A stretch of DNA of 64,000 nt from Pseudescherichia sp032055545 (GTDB lineage Bacteria > Pseudomonadota > Gammaproteobacteria > Enterobacterales > Enterobacteriaceae): the NCBI GenBank assembly GCA_032055545.1, contig DAMBQR010000003.1:57985-121984 (forward strand). The letters are read 5' to 3'. A program made the position numbers and the translations under genes. Numbering within the stretch: the first letter of the stretch is position 1; each line of letters starts with the position of its first letter. Under the pieces are notes generated by a model, which saw only the letters and a program-made list of their open reading frames with translations, had not been told where the DNA came from and searched no databases. Shown here in pieces: positions 43,946 through 52,240 of the stretch.

Positions 43946-44518
43946 ATGGATCTGCCACAGTATTTGTCTGCGACACTCAAAACGCTGCGTCAGACGCGGG
44001 GCTGGAGCCTGTCACGCCTCGCCAGCGAGACTGGCGTCTCGAAAGCGATGCTCGGCCAGATCGAGCGCAATGAATCCAGCCCCACGGTGGCAACGCTGTG
44101 GAAAATCGCTACCGGGTTAAACGTGCCGCTCTCTACCTTTATCACCGTGATGGATGCCAGCGCGCCGCAGGCCTACGATCCTGACCAGCAGGCAATGACC
44201 ATTACCCCGGTTTTCCCCTGGGATGCCGAACTCTGTTTTGATCACTTCTCGGTGACCCTCGCTCCCGGCGCATTCAGCGAGTCTACTCCGCACGAGCGCG
44301 GCGTCATTGAGCACGTCGTGGTGATTTCCGGCACGCTGGAGATGCAGATCGACGGCGAATGGCAGATGTTACAGACCGGAAGCGGGGTCAGATTTGCCGG
44401 GGACAAAACCCACGCCTACCGCAACAGCAGCGGCCAGACAACCCACTTTCACTCTCTGATCCACTATCCAAAAGAAAAAGCCGCAGGCGAGCCTGCGGCT
44501 AAACACGACGACGAATAA
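43946..44518 (+). CDS. sutR: XRE-cupin regulator SutR (YdcN)
   Basis: 190 aa; E. coli SutR is 178. Helix-turn-helix at residues about 8-62 (LKTLRQTRGWSLSRLASETGVSKAMLGQIERNESSPTVATLWKIATGLNVPLSTF) and a C-terminal cupin (HERGVIEHVVVISGTLEMQIDGEWQMLQTGSGVRFAGDKTHAYRN). E. coli SutR regulates genes of sulfur utilisation. ATG preceded by GGGAGGAGAGAGT. The C-terminus is longer than in E. coli: after HYPKEK it reads AAGEPAAKHDDE, and this added DNA contains a perfect hairpin that is an intrinsic terminator on the opposite strand. Confidence 0.94.
   Translation: MDLPQYLSATLKTLRQTRGWSLSRLASETGVSKAMLGQIERNESSPTVATLWKIATGLNVPLSTFITVMDASAPQAYDPDQQAMTITPVFPWDAELCFDHFSVTLAPGAFSESTPHERGVIEHVVVISGTLEMQIDGEWQMLQTGSGVRFAGDKTHAYRNSSGQTTHFHSLIHYPKEKAAGEPAAKHDDE
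44468..44500 (-). terminator. Opposite-strand Rho-independent terminator inside the sutR 3' end
   Basis: On the minus strand AGCCGCAGGC-TC-GCCTGCGGCT is followed by TTTTCTTTTGG. The 10-bp perfect GC stem and T-tract point leftward, into sutR. No annotated minus-strand gene lies to its right (rlhA is on the plus strand), so it implies an unannotated leftward transcript starting in 44520-44730. Confidence 0.7.
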
Positions 44519-44543
44519 CGACAATTAATAGTAACGCACACAT
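44499..44543 (-). CDS. Possible 14-residue leader-like peptide
   Basis: ATG at 44543 reads MCALLLIVVIRRRV then TAG, and the TAG abuts the first base of the terminator stem. A run of Leu/Ile/Val followed by three Arg directly before a terminator resembles attenuator leader peptides, but no ribosome site is visible and no biosynthetic gene follows. Offered only as a candidate. Confidence 0.2.
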   Translation of the reverse strand: MCALLLIVVIRRRV

Positions 44544-44730
44544 GACGAGGAGTGTCCGGAATACGCAGCCACTGTAACCCTTTCGACGCACCGGGAGAAA
44601 TGCGCATTATTTCAATGCATTGCTAATTAATGTATTAAGAGCGTCGCAGACATAGCGAAAATGTTTTCGTCCAGGCCAGCTTCTCACTACAATAGCGGCC
44701 ATTTTGTTGATCCTGGATAATAACAACCCT

Positions 44731-46695
44731 ATGCGCCTGCCCACTCATCATCTTGAACTGTTAAGCCCGGCCCGTGACACCGCCATTGCCCGCGAAGCGA
44801 TCCTGCATGGGGCCGATGCGGTCTATATCGGCGGTCCTGGCTTTGGTGCACGCCATAACGCCAGCAACAGCCTGCGCGATATCGCCGAGCTGGTGCCGTT
44901 TGCCCATCGCTACGGGGCAAAAATCTTTATTACGCTGAACACCATACTGCATGATGATGAGCTGGAGCCAGCCCAACGCCTGATCACCGACCTCTATCAA
45001 ACCGGTGTGGATGCGCTGATCGTACAGGATATGGGCGTGCTGGAGCTGGATATCCCGCCCATTGAGCTGCACGCCAGCACCCAGTGCGATATCCGCAGCG
45101 TCGAGAAGGCGAAGTTCCTCTCCGACGTCGGTTTCTCACAGATTGTGCTGGCCCGTGAGCTGAACTTACAGCAGATCCGCGCCATCCATGAGAGCACCGA
45201 CGCCACCATTGAGTTCTTTATCCACGGCGCATTGTGTGTTGCCTACTCCGGGCAGTGCAACATCTCCCACGCCCAGACCGGACGCAGCGCTAACCGGGGC
45301 GACTGCTCTCAGGCCTGCCGTCTGCCTTATACCCTGAAAGATGACCAGGGCCGGGTGGTGTCGTTTGAGAAGCATCTCCTGTCGATGAAGGACAACGACC
45401 AGACCGCCAACCTGGGGGCGCTGATCGACGCCGGGGTGCGCTCCTTCAAGATTGAGGGGCGTTACAAAGATATGAGCTACGTGAAAAACATCACCGCTCA
45501 CTACCGGCAGATGCTGGACGCCATCATTGAAGAGCGGGGCGATCTGGCGCGCTCGTCTGCGGGGCGCACCGAGCACTTCTTTATCCCTTCAACGGATAAG
45601 ACGTTCCATCGCGGCAGCACTGACTACTTTGTTAATGCCCGTAAAATCGACATTGGCGCGTTTGATTCACCGAAGTTTATCGGGCTGCCGGTGGGTGACG
45701 TGCTGAAGGTAGGGAAAGATTACCTCGACGTTAACGCCAGCGAGACGTTAGCCAACGGCGACGGATTAAACGTGCTGATTAAACGTGAGATCGTCGGCTT
45801 CCGTGCCAATACGGTAGAGAAGACAGGGGAAAACCGTTACCGCGTCTGGCCGAACGAGATGCCAGCCGATCTCTACAAGGTGCGGCCGAACCATGCCCTG
45901 AACCGTAACCTCGACCATAACTGGCAGCAGGCGCTGACCAAAACCTCCAGCGAACGCCGCGTAGGGGTAGATATTGAGCTGGGCGGCTGGCAGGAGCAGC
46001 TGATCCTTACCCTGACCAGCGAAGAGGGCGTGAGCATTACTCATACCCTGGAGGGCGAGTTTGCCGAGGCCACCAACGCCGAAAAAGCGCTTAGCCAGCT
46101 GCATGACGGTCTTGCTAAGCTGGGGCAGACCATCTACTACGCCCAGGATATCCGCGTGAACCTGCCGGGTGCGCTGTTTGTCCCCGCCAGCCAGCTCAAC
46201 CAGCTGCGCCGTGAGGCCGTGGAGCTACTCGATAGCGCCCGTCTGGCAAACTACCCGCGTGGCAGCCGTAAGGCCGTGGCGACGCCAGCTCCGGTCTATC
46301 CGGATACCCATCTTTCGTTCCTGGCTAACGTCTATAACGAGAAGGCGCGCACCTTCTATCACCGCTATGGCGTGCAGCTGATTGATGCCGCCTATGAGGC
46401 GCATGAGGAGAAGGGCGACGTTCCGGTGATGATCACCAAGCACTGCCTGCGTTTCGCTTTCAACCTCTGTCCGAAGCAGGCTAAAGGCTCAATCAAGAGC
46501 TGGAAAGCGACGCCGATGCAGCTGGTACACGGCGACGAAGTGCTGACCCTGAAGTTTGACTGCCGTCCGTGCGAGATGCACGTCATCGGCAAAATGAAAA
46601 ACCACATTCTGAAGATGCCCCAGCCAGGCAGCGTCGTGGCCTCCATCAGCCCGGATGAGCTGATGAAAACCATGCCAAAACGCGCTAAATCCTGA
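44731..46695 (+). CDS. rlhA: 23S rRNA 5-hydroxycytidine C2501 synthase RlhA (U32 family)
   Basis: 654 aa from the ATG at 44731 (MRLPTHHLELLSPARDTAIAREAILHGADAVYIGGPGFGARHNASNSL), matching E. coli RlhA/YdcP. It belongs to the peptidase-U32 superfamily that hydroxylates RNA using prephenate-derived oxygen donors and a Fe-S cluster. Visible: ELHASTQCDIRS, GALCVAYSGQC..SH..TGRSANRGDCSQACRLPY with the U32 Cys set, and C-terminal FAFNLCPKQAKG and KFDCRPCEMHV. It makes ho5C2501 in 23S rRNA and is iron-responsive. A BIME follows the stop. Confidence 0.95.
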   Translation: MRLPTHHLELLSPARDTAIAREAILHGADAVYIGGPGFGARHNASNSLRDIAELVPFAHRYGAKIFITLNTILHDDELEPAQRLITDLYQTGVDALIVQDMGVLELDIPPIELHASTQCDIRSVEKAKFLSDVGFSQIVLARELNLQQIRAIHESTDATIEFFIHGALCVAYSGQCNISHAQTGRSANRGDCSQACRLPYTLKDDQGRVVSFEKHLLSMKDNDQTANLGALIDAGVRSFKIEGRYKDMSYVKNITAHYRQMLDAIIEERGDLARSSAGRTEHFFIPSTDKTFHRGSTDYFVNARKIDIGAFDSPKFIGLPVGDVLKVGKDYLDVNASETLANGDGLNVLIKREIVGFRANTVEKTGENRYRVWPNEMPADLYKVRPNHALNRNLDHNWQQALTKTSSERRVGVDIELGGWQEQLILTLTSEEGVSITHTLEGEFAEATNAEKALSQLHDGLAKLGQTIYYAQDIRVNLPGALFVPASQLNQLRREAVELLDSARLANYPRGSRKAVATPAPVYPDTHLSFLANVYNEKARTFYHRYGVQLIDAAYEAHEEKGDVPVMITKHCLRFAFNLCPKQAKGSIKSWKATPMQLVHGDEVLTLKFDCRPCEMHVIGKMKNHILKMPQPGSVVASISPDELMKTMPKRAKS

Positions 46696-46699
46696 CCCT

Positions 46700-46786
46700 G
46701 CCGCGCCGGGTGGCGCTGCGCTTACCCGGCCTACATAGCGCACCAGCCTGTAGGCCCATGCAAGCGTAAGCGCCGCCGGGCAAGTC
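46700..46786. repeat. REP/BIME element after rlhA
   Basis: GCCGGGTGGCGCTGCGCTTA...CCCGGCCTAC and the inverse arm TGTAGGCCC...GCAAGCGTAAGCGCCGCCGGGCA, typical REP arms in a head-to-head unit between rlhA (+) and the bd-oxidase operon (-). Confidence 0.85.
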
Positions 46787-46788
46787 GG

Positions 46789-46920
46789 TCAGTGAGACTT
46801 AAACCCGGCCGCCGACATCAGCAGGCGAAACGCCATGCTGACGGCGGTCAGGGCCAGCACGCTGGCGACCCAGATAGCAATCAACCAGAACAGACGCTTA
46901 ACAAAACGCGGTGCCGCCAT
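46789..46920 (-). CDS. DUF2474 small subunit of the bd-type oxidase
   Basis: 43 aa, read from the ATG at 46920 that overlaps the TGA of the cydB-like gene (ATGA). The sequence MAAPRFVKRLFWLIAIWVASVLALTAVSMAFRLLMSAAGFK has one membrane segment and matches DUF2474 peptides, which accompany CioAB-type oxidases much as CydX accompanies CydAB. Translational coupling supports a role in assembly or stability of the oxidase. The longer frame to 47061 is a shadow. Confidence 0.82.
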   Translation of the reverse strand: MAAPRFVKRLFWLIAIWVASVLALTAVSMAFRLLMSAAGFKSH

Positions 46921-47930
46921 CAGTGATACCCCTCCCCAGGCTGAACTTTGCCCCGGAATACGTAGTAGCTCCACGCGGTATAGACCAGGATCAGCGGAAT
47001 AATCAGCAGCGCGCCCACCAGCATAAAGCCCTGGCTTTGCGGCGGGGCGGCGGCATCCCACAGAGAGATGCTGGGCGGAATGATATTCGGCCAGATGCTG
47101 ATCCCGAGACCGCTAAAGCCGAGGAACACCAGCCCCAGAGTAAGCACAAACGGCAAGGTGTGATGGGCGTGGTTACTTAGGCTGCGCCACTGCCAGAAAC
47201 TGAACAGGAGCACCAGCAGCGGCACCGGCAGGAAGAAGAAGAGGTTCGGCATGCTGAACCAGCGATCGGCGATCCCCTGATGCGTCAGCGGCGTCCAGAG
47301 GCTGATCACGCCTATGGTCACCAGCAGCGCCAGCAGCAGCTGTTTCGCGCTGTGTCGCATTTTCTCCTGTAGTGGACCGCCGCTCTTCATTACCATCCAG
47401 GTTGCACCGAGCAGGGCGTAGGCAATGGTCAGCCCTAAGCCGCAGAAGAGATTAAACGCCGTGAGCCAGTCAAGCGCGCCACCGCTAAAACGGCGACCGG
47501 TCACCTCAAAGCCGTTTAATACCGCGCCGACCACCACGCCCTGGGCAAAGGTGGCAACAATGGAGCCGAAGATAAACGACTTGTCCCAGAAGGGACGATG
47601 CGCCGGGGTCGCTTTGAAGCGAAACTCAAACGCTACCCCGCGGAAGATCAGTCCGGCCAGCATGATGGTCAGCGGAATGGTCAGCGCGTCAGCAATTACC
47701 GCGTAGGCCAGCGGGAACGCACCAAATAGCCCTGCGCCCCCCATGACCAGCCAGGTTTCGTTACCATCCCAGACCGGTGCAACGCTGTTGACCATCACGT
47801 CACGATCTTCACCGTTGCGGATGAGGGGAAACAGAATACCGATCCCCAGATCGAAGCCGTCCATCACGATATACATCAGCGTGGCAAAGACGATTATCAC
47901 AAACCAGATAACTGACAGATCGATACCCAT
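46920..47930 (-). CDS. Cytochrome bd-type quinol oxidase subunit II (CioB/CydB)
   Basis: 336 aa, about nine membrane segments, CydB family: VIFATLMYIVMDGFDLGIGILFPLI at the N-terminus, NSVAPVWDGNETWLVMGGAGLFGAFPLAYA, and GISIWPNIIPPSISLWDAAAPPQSQGFMLVG at the end. Shorter than E. coli CydB (379), as in CioB. Start ATG overlaps the cydA-like stop; middle gene of the operon. Pairs with subunit I to oxidise ubiquinol and reduce oxygen. Confidence 0.92.
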   Translation of the reverse strand: MGIDLSVIWFVIIVFATLMYIVMDGFDLGIGILFPLIRNGEDRDVMVNSVAPVWDGNETWLVMGGAGLFGAFPLAYAVIADALTIPLTIMLAGLIFRGVAFEFRFKATPAHRPFWDKSFIFGSIVATFAQGVVVGAVLNGFEVTGRRFSGGALDWLTAFNLFCGLGLTIAYALLGATWMVMKSGGPLQEKMRHSAKQLLLALLVTIGVISLWTPLTHQGIADRWFSMPNLFFFLPVPLLVLLFSFWQWRSLSNHAHHTLPFVLTLGLVFLGFSGLGISIWPNIIPPSISLWDAAAPPQSQGFMLVGALLIIPLILVYTAWSYYVFRGKVQPGEGYH

Positions 47931-49330
47931 TACTTGTTCTCCTCTGTCTCTAACGACTCACCGGCCGCAGAGAGCGGACGCGCCGGGCGGCCCTCCGTCG
48001 GGTGACGATCTTCAGGCTGCGGACCGTGCTTGATCAGCCGGCCAATATAGACATACCCCACACCAAAGACGGCGGAGTAGACCACAAAGAATCCCAGCAG
48101 GGTAAGGCTCATCTGGAGCGTACTGTGCTGCGAGACGGCATCTATCGTTCGCAGCTGGCCATACACCACCCACGGCTGGCGTCCCACCTCGGTGGTCACC
48201 CAGCCCGCCAGCAGGGCAATCAGCCCGGCTGGCCCCATCCACAGGGCAAAATGGTGGAACGGACGGGAGGTATAAAGGCGTCCCTTATAACGCAGCCACA
48301 GCCCGACTACCCCCAACAGGATCATCAGCAGGCCCATCGCGACCATCAGGCGGAACGACCAGAAAACAATGGTGGAGTTGGGACGATCCTCTTTCGGGAA
48401 CGACTTAAGGGCCGGAACCTGCTTATCCAGACTGTGGGTCAGGATCAGGCTGCCCAACGCCGGGATCTCCAGCCCATAGCGGGTACGCTCCTGCTCCATA
48501 TCCGGCCAGCCGAACAGCAGAAGTGGGGTCGGCTCGCCGGGCGGGTTCTCCCAGTGTCCCTCGATGGCAGCAATCTTCGCAGGCTGATGCTCAAGAGTGT
48601 TCAGGCCATGCATATCGCCGACTACGGCCTGGATCGGGGCTACTACCAGCGCCATCCACAGTGCCATAGAGAACATTCTACGAATGGCAGGGGTATTGTT
48701 ACCTTTGAGAAGATGCCAGGCACCTGAGGCACCGACAAACAGCGCGCTGCTCAGGAAAGCCGCGATAGACATGTGAAACAGGCGGTAGGGGAACGACGGG
48801 TTAAAGATGACCTTGAACCAGTCAACCGGGATCACCTGACCATTGACAATCTCATGCCCCTGCGGAGTATGCATCCAGCTGTTCGAAGCCAGGATCCAGA
48901 AGGTGGACATCAGCGTGCCGAGGGCCACCATGCAGGTAGAGAAAAAGTGCAGGCCGGGGCCGACCTTATTCCAGCCGAAGAGCATGACCCCGAGGAAGCC
49001 GGCCTCGAGGAAGAAGGCCGTCAACACCTCATAGGTGAGCAGCGGCCCGGTAATGCTGCCGGCAAATTCCGAGAAGCCACTCCAGTTAGTACCGAACTGA
49101 TAGGCCATGACCAGACCCGAGACGACGCCCATCCCAAAGTTTACGGCAAAAATTTTCACCCAGAAGTGATAGAGCGTGCGCCAGACCTGATTCTGCGTCT
49201 TAAGCCACAGCGCTTCCAGCACCGCCAGATAGCTGGCCAGCCCGATAGTAATAGCAGGAAATAAAATATGGAATGAGACGGTAAAGGCGAACTGGATCCG
49301 CGCCAGATGAAACGCGTCTAAATCAAACAT
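47930..49330 (-). CDS. Cytochrome bd-type quinol oxidase subunit I (CioA/CydA, short Q-loop)
   Basis: 466 aa; E. coli CydA is 522. The difference lies in the quinol-binding loop, which here is short, as in cyanide-insensitive CioA oxidases. Haem-ligand regions are retained: FTVSFHILFPAITIG near residue 20 (His for b595), FPYRLFHMSIAAFLSSALF (His for b558), and GWVTTEVGRQPWVVYGQLRT. Inner membrane. First gene of the cioAB-DUF2474 operon, whose stop and start codons overlap throughout. In E. coli rlhA and ydcR are separated only by yncJ, so this operon is an insertion in the backbone. Divergent from ydcR. Confidence 0.92.
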   Translation of the reverse strand: MFDLDAFHLARIQFAFTVSFHILFPAITIGLASYLAVLEALWLKTQNQVWRTLYHFWVKIFAVNFGMGVVSGLVMAYQFGTNWSGFSEFAGSITGPLLTYEVLTAFFLEAGFLGVMLFGWNKVGPGLHFFSTCMVALGTLMSTFWILASNSWMHTPQGHEIVNGQVIPVDWFKVIFNPSFPYRLFHMSIAAFLSSALFVGASGAWHLLKGNNTPAIRRMFSMALWMALVVAPIQAVVGDMHGLNTLEHQPAKIAAIEGHWENPPGEPTPLLLFGWPDMEQERTRYGLEIPALGSLILTHSLDKQVPALKSFPKEDRPNSTIVFWSFRLMVAMGLLMILLGVVGLWLRYKGRLYTSRPFHHFALWMGPAGLIALLAGWVTTEVGRQPWVVYGQLRTIDAVSQHSTLQMSLTLLGFFVVYSAVFGVGYVYIGRLIKHGPQPEDRHPTEGRPARPLSAAGESLETEENK

Positions 49331-49507
49331 GCAGGACTCCGCGCATAGTTTAGGTTATGTCAGCAAAAGTATAGGTGATGTCAATGAATGCGGGCAGAAA
49401 CAGCACTCGAACTAAAAAGCATAACAGTTGCCCTTTGCTAAACCGTTAACGGCATAATCCAGTTTCTGTTATAGAATGGGGTGAGAATGGGTTAACAGGA
49501 CCGAGTA

Positions 49508-50917
49508 ATGAAAAAGTATCAGCGGCTGGCGGAGCAGATCATTGAGCAGATCAACCTTGGCGTCTGGCAGCCCGGCGATCGGCTGCCGTCGCTGCGCGAG
49601 CAGGTTACCATCAGCCACGTCAGCTTTATGACCGTCAGCCACGCCTATCAGATGCTGGAGAGCCAGGGCCGCATTATCGCCAGGCCGCAGTCCGGCTACT
49701 ATGTCGCGTCGCCGCCCGCCCACAAACCGCCTATGCCCCCCGCCCAGGTGATGCAGGACGAGGCCGTGGACATTAATACTTACATCTTTGAGGTATTGCA
49801 GGCGAGCTGCGACGCCTCGGTGCTGCCCTTTGGCTCGGCGTTTCCCGATCCGCGACTCTTCCCGCTCCAGCAGCTTAACCGCTCCCTGGCCAACGTCAGC
49901 AAAACCGCTAACGCCATGAGCGTGATTGAGAACCTGCCGCCGGGCAACGCCGACCTGCGCCATGCCATCGCCCGCCGCTATGCCCAGCAGGGGATGAACG
50001 TCTCCCCTGATGAGGTCGTGATCACCGCTGGCGCGCTGGAGGCACTCAACCTCAGCCTGCAGGCAGTCACCGAGCCTGGAGACTGGGTGATCGTCGAGAA
50101 CCCCTGCTTTTACGGCGCGTTACAGGCGCTGGAGCGGCTTAAGCTGAAGGCGCTGGCGGTTGCCACCGATGTTGAAGAGGGGATCGATCTCGACGCGCTG
50201 GCCCAGGCGCTGAATGACTATCCGGTGAAGGCCTGCTGGCTAATGACCAACAGCCAGAACCCGCTGGGCTTCACCCTGAGCAATGAGAAAAAGGCACGGC
50301 TGGTGGCCCTGCTGGCAGAGCACAATGTCACCCTGATTGAAGACGACGTCTACAGCGAGCTTTACTTTGGCCGTGAGAAGCCGCTCCCGGCCAAAGCGTG
50401 GGATACGCAGGAGATGACGTTGCACTGCTCGTCGTTTTCGAAGTGCCTGGTGGCCGGATTCCGTATCGGCTGGGTGGCGGCGGGGAAACACGCCCGCCGT
50501 ATCCAGCAGCTTCAGCTGATGAGCACCCTCTCAACCAGCTCGCCGATGCAGCTGGCGCTGGTGGACTATCTCTCCACCAAACGCTACGACGCCCACCTGC
50601 GTCGGCTGCGCCGCACCCTGGCGGAGCGTAAGCAGCAGGCCAGGCAGGCGTTGCTGCGCCATCTCCCCGCTGAGGTGAAGATCCACCCCAGCGACAGCGG
50701 CTACTTTCTTTGGCTTGAGCTGCCCGCCCCGCTGGATGCAGGGCGGCTGAGCGAGCAGGCGCTGGCACATCACATTAGCATTGCGCCGGGAAAAATGTTC
50801 TCTACCTCCGACGCCTGGACGCCATTCTTCCGCTTCAATACCTCCTGGGCGTGGGGTGAGCGGGAGGAGCAGGCGGCGAAAACGCTGGGGATGTTAATCC
50901 GCCAGGCGATGGCGTAA
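49508..50917 (+). CDS. ydcR: MocR-type regulator YdcR (GntR wHTH plus aminotransferase domain)
   Basis: 469 aa (E. coli 468). N-terminal GntR winged helix (1-70: YQRLAEQIIEQINLGVWQPGDRLPSLREQ) fused to a fold-type I aminotransferase domain with PLP site: NSQNPLG, LIEDDVYSELYF and the Schiff-base Lys312 in SSFSKCLVAGFRIGW. MocR proteins use PLP and an amine or amino acid to control neighbouring genes; here the ydcSTUV-patD operon, which starts 180 bp downstream, is the natural target. ATG preceded by ACAGGACCGAGTA. An inverted ATAACAG/CTGTTAT pair lies upstream (49420s-49470s). Confidence 0.95.
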   Translation: MKKYQRLAEQIIEQINLGVWQPGDRLPSLREQVTISHVSFMTVSHAYQMLESQGRIIARPQSGYYVASPPAHKPPMPPAQVMQDEAVDINTYIFEVLQASCDASVLPFGSAFPDPRLFPLQQLNRSLANVSKTANAMSVIENLPPGNADLRHAIARRYAQQGMNVSPDEVVITAGALEALNLSLQAVTEPGDWVIVENPCFYGALQALERLKLKALAVATDVEEGIDLDALAQALNDYPVKACWLMTNSQNPLGFTLSNEKKARLVALLAEHNVTLIEDDVYSELYFGREKPLPAKAWDTQEMTLHCSSFSKCLVAGFRIGWVAAGKHARRIQQLQLMSTLSTSSPMQLALVDYLSTKRYDAHLRRLRRTLAERKQQARQALLRHLPAEVKIHPSDSGYFLWLELPAPLDAGRLSEQALAHHISIAPGKMFSTSDAWTPFFRFNTSWAWGEREEQAAKTLGMLIRQAMA

Positions 50918-51097
50918 CGCACCGGTATTAACTCGTTGTCTCTGTTCCAGAAGATGGCGGAGTGCGTCATCTGTCACAACCTAAGCAAATTTCTTTTGCG
51001 CCTTATGTGGGGCCGCAGCGCGCCGTCTACCTTTACTGTGGGAGATATTTTTACGGCACGGCTGCCGCACATTTGATTGCGACAGGAGTAATGGCTT

Positions 51098-52240
51098 ATG
51101 AGTAAAACATTTGCCCGCGGCACGCTGTACGCGCTCGGTATGACTATCGTCACCGCGCAGGCAGCCGAGCCAACGGAAGTCGGTAACGGAGAGGGGCGTC
51201 TTGATATCATCGCCTGGCCGGGATATATCGAGCGTGGCCAGACCGATAAACAGTATGACTGGGTAAGCGAGTTCGAAAAAGCCTCCGGCTGCCAGGTGAA
51301 TGTGAAGACCGCCGCCACGTCGGACGAGATGGTGAGCCTGATGGCAAAGGGCGGCTATGACCTGGTTACCGCCTCCGGCGACGCCTCCCTGCGGCTGATC
51401 ATGGGCAAACGCGTCCAGCCCATCAATACCGCCCTGATCCCCAACTGGAAAAACGTCGATCCGCGCGTGGCGAAGGGCGACTGGTTTAACGTCGGCGGTA
51501 AAGTCTACGGTACGCCCTATCAGTGGGGTCCCAACCTGCTGATGTATAACACGAAAACTTTCCCGACGCCGCCAGACAGCTGGGCGGCGATCTTTGTTAA
51601 GCAGAACCTGCCGGACGGCAAGAGCAATCAGGGGCGGGTACAGGCCTACGATGGTCCGATCTACATTGCCGATGCCGCGCTGTTTGTAAAGGCTACCCAG
51701 CCACAGCTGGGCATCAGCGATCCCTATCAGCTCACAGAGGAGCAGTACCAGGCGGTGCTCAAGGTACTGCGCGATCAGCACGGGCTAATTCACCGCTACT
51801 GGCATGACACCACCGTGCAGATGAGCGATTTCAAAAACGAAGGCGTGGTGGCCTCCAGCGCCTGGCCCTATCAGGCTAACGCCCTGAAAGCCGAGGGCCA
51901 GCCCATCGCGACGGTCTTTCCGAAAGAGGGGGTGACCGGCTGGGCAGATACCACCATGCTTCACACCGATGCGAAACACCCCAACTGCGCCTACAAATGG
52001 ATGAACTGGTCCCTGACGCCGAAGGTGCAGGGCGACGTGGCGGCCTGGTTTGGATCCTTACCGGTAGTGGCAGAGGGCTGCAAGGCGAGTAGCCTACTGG
52101 GGGAGAAGGGCTGCGAAACCAACGGCTACGGCTTCTTTGACAAGATTGCCTTCTGGAAAACGCCGGTTGCTGAGGGGGGCAAGTTTGTCCCTTACAGTCG
52201 CTGGACCCAGGATTACATCGCCATAATGGGCGGCCGCTGA
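51098..52240 (+). CDS. ydcS: YdcS, periplasmic polyamine-type binding protein
   Basis: 380 aa (E. coli 381). Signal peptide MSKTFARGTLYALGMTIVTAQA, then a PotD/PotF-type binding protein: LDIIAWPGYIERG, GYDLVTASGDASLRLIMGKRVQPIN, GTPYQWGPNLLMYNT. E. coli YdcS was also reported to have polyhydroxybutyrate synthase activity and a role in DNA uptake; by sequence it is an ABC substrate-binding protein, likely for a polyamine or GABA-like cation. AGGAG lies 10 nt before the ATG. First gene of ydcSTUV-patD; its TGA shares a base with the ydcT ATG. Confidence 0.94.
   Translation: MSKTFARGTLYALGMTIVTAQAAEPTEVGNGEGRLDIIAWPGYIERGQTDKQYDWVSEFEKASGCQVNVKTAATSDEMVSLMAKGGYDLVTASGDASLRLIMGKRVQPINTALIPNWKNVDPRVAKGDWFNVGGKVYGTPYQWGPNLLMYNTKTFPTPPDSWAAIFVKQNLPDGKSNQGRVQAYDGPIYIADAALFVKATQPQLGISDPYQLTEEQYQAVLKVLRDQHGLIHRYWHDTTVQMSDFKNEGVVASSAWPYQANALKAEGQPIATVFPKEGVTGWADTTMLHTDAKHPNCAYKWMNWSLTPKVQGDVAAWFGSLPVVAEGCKASSLLGEKGCETNGYGFFDKIAFWKTPVAEGGKFVPYSRWTQDYIAIMGGR

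Noticed and set aside
51091..51105. Four-codon mini-frame (ATGGCTTATGAGTAA) overlapping the ydcS start
   Set aside because: The ribosome site is only 2 nt from that ATG and fits the ydcS ATG at 51098 at least as well.
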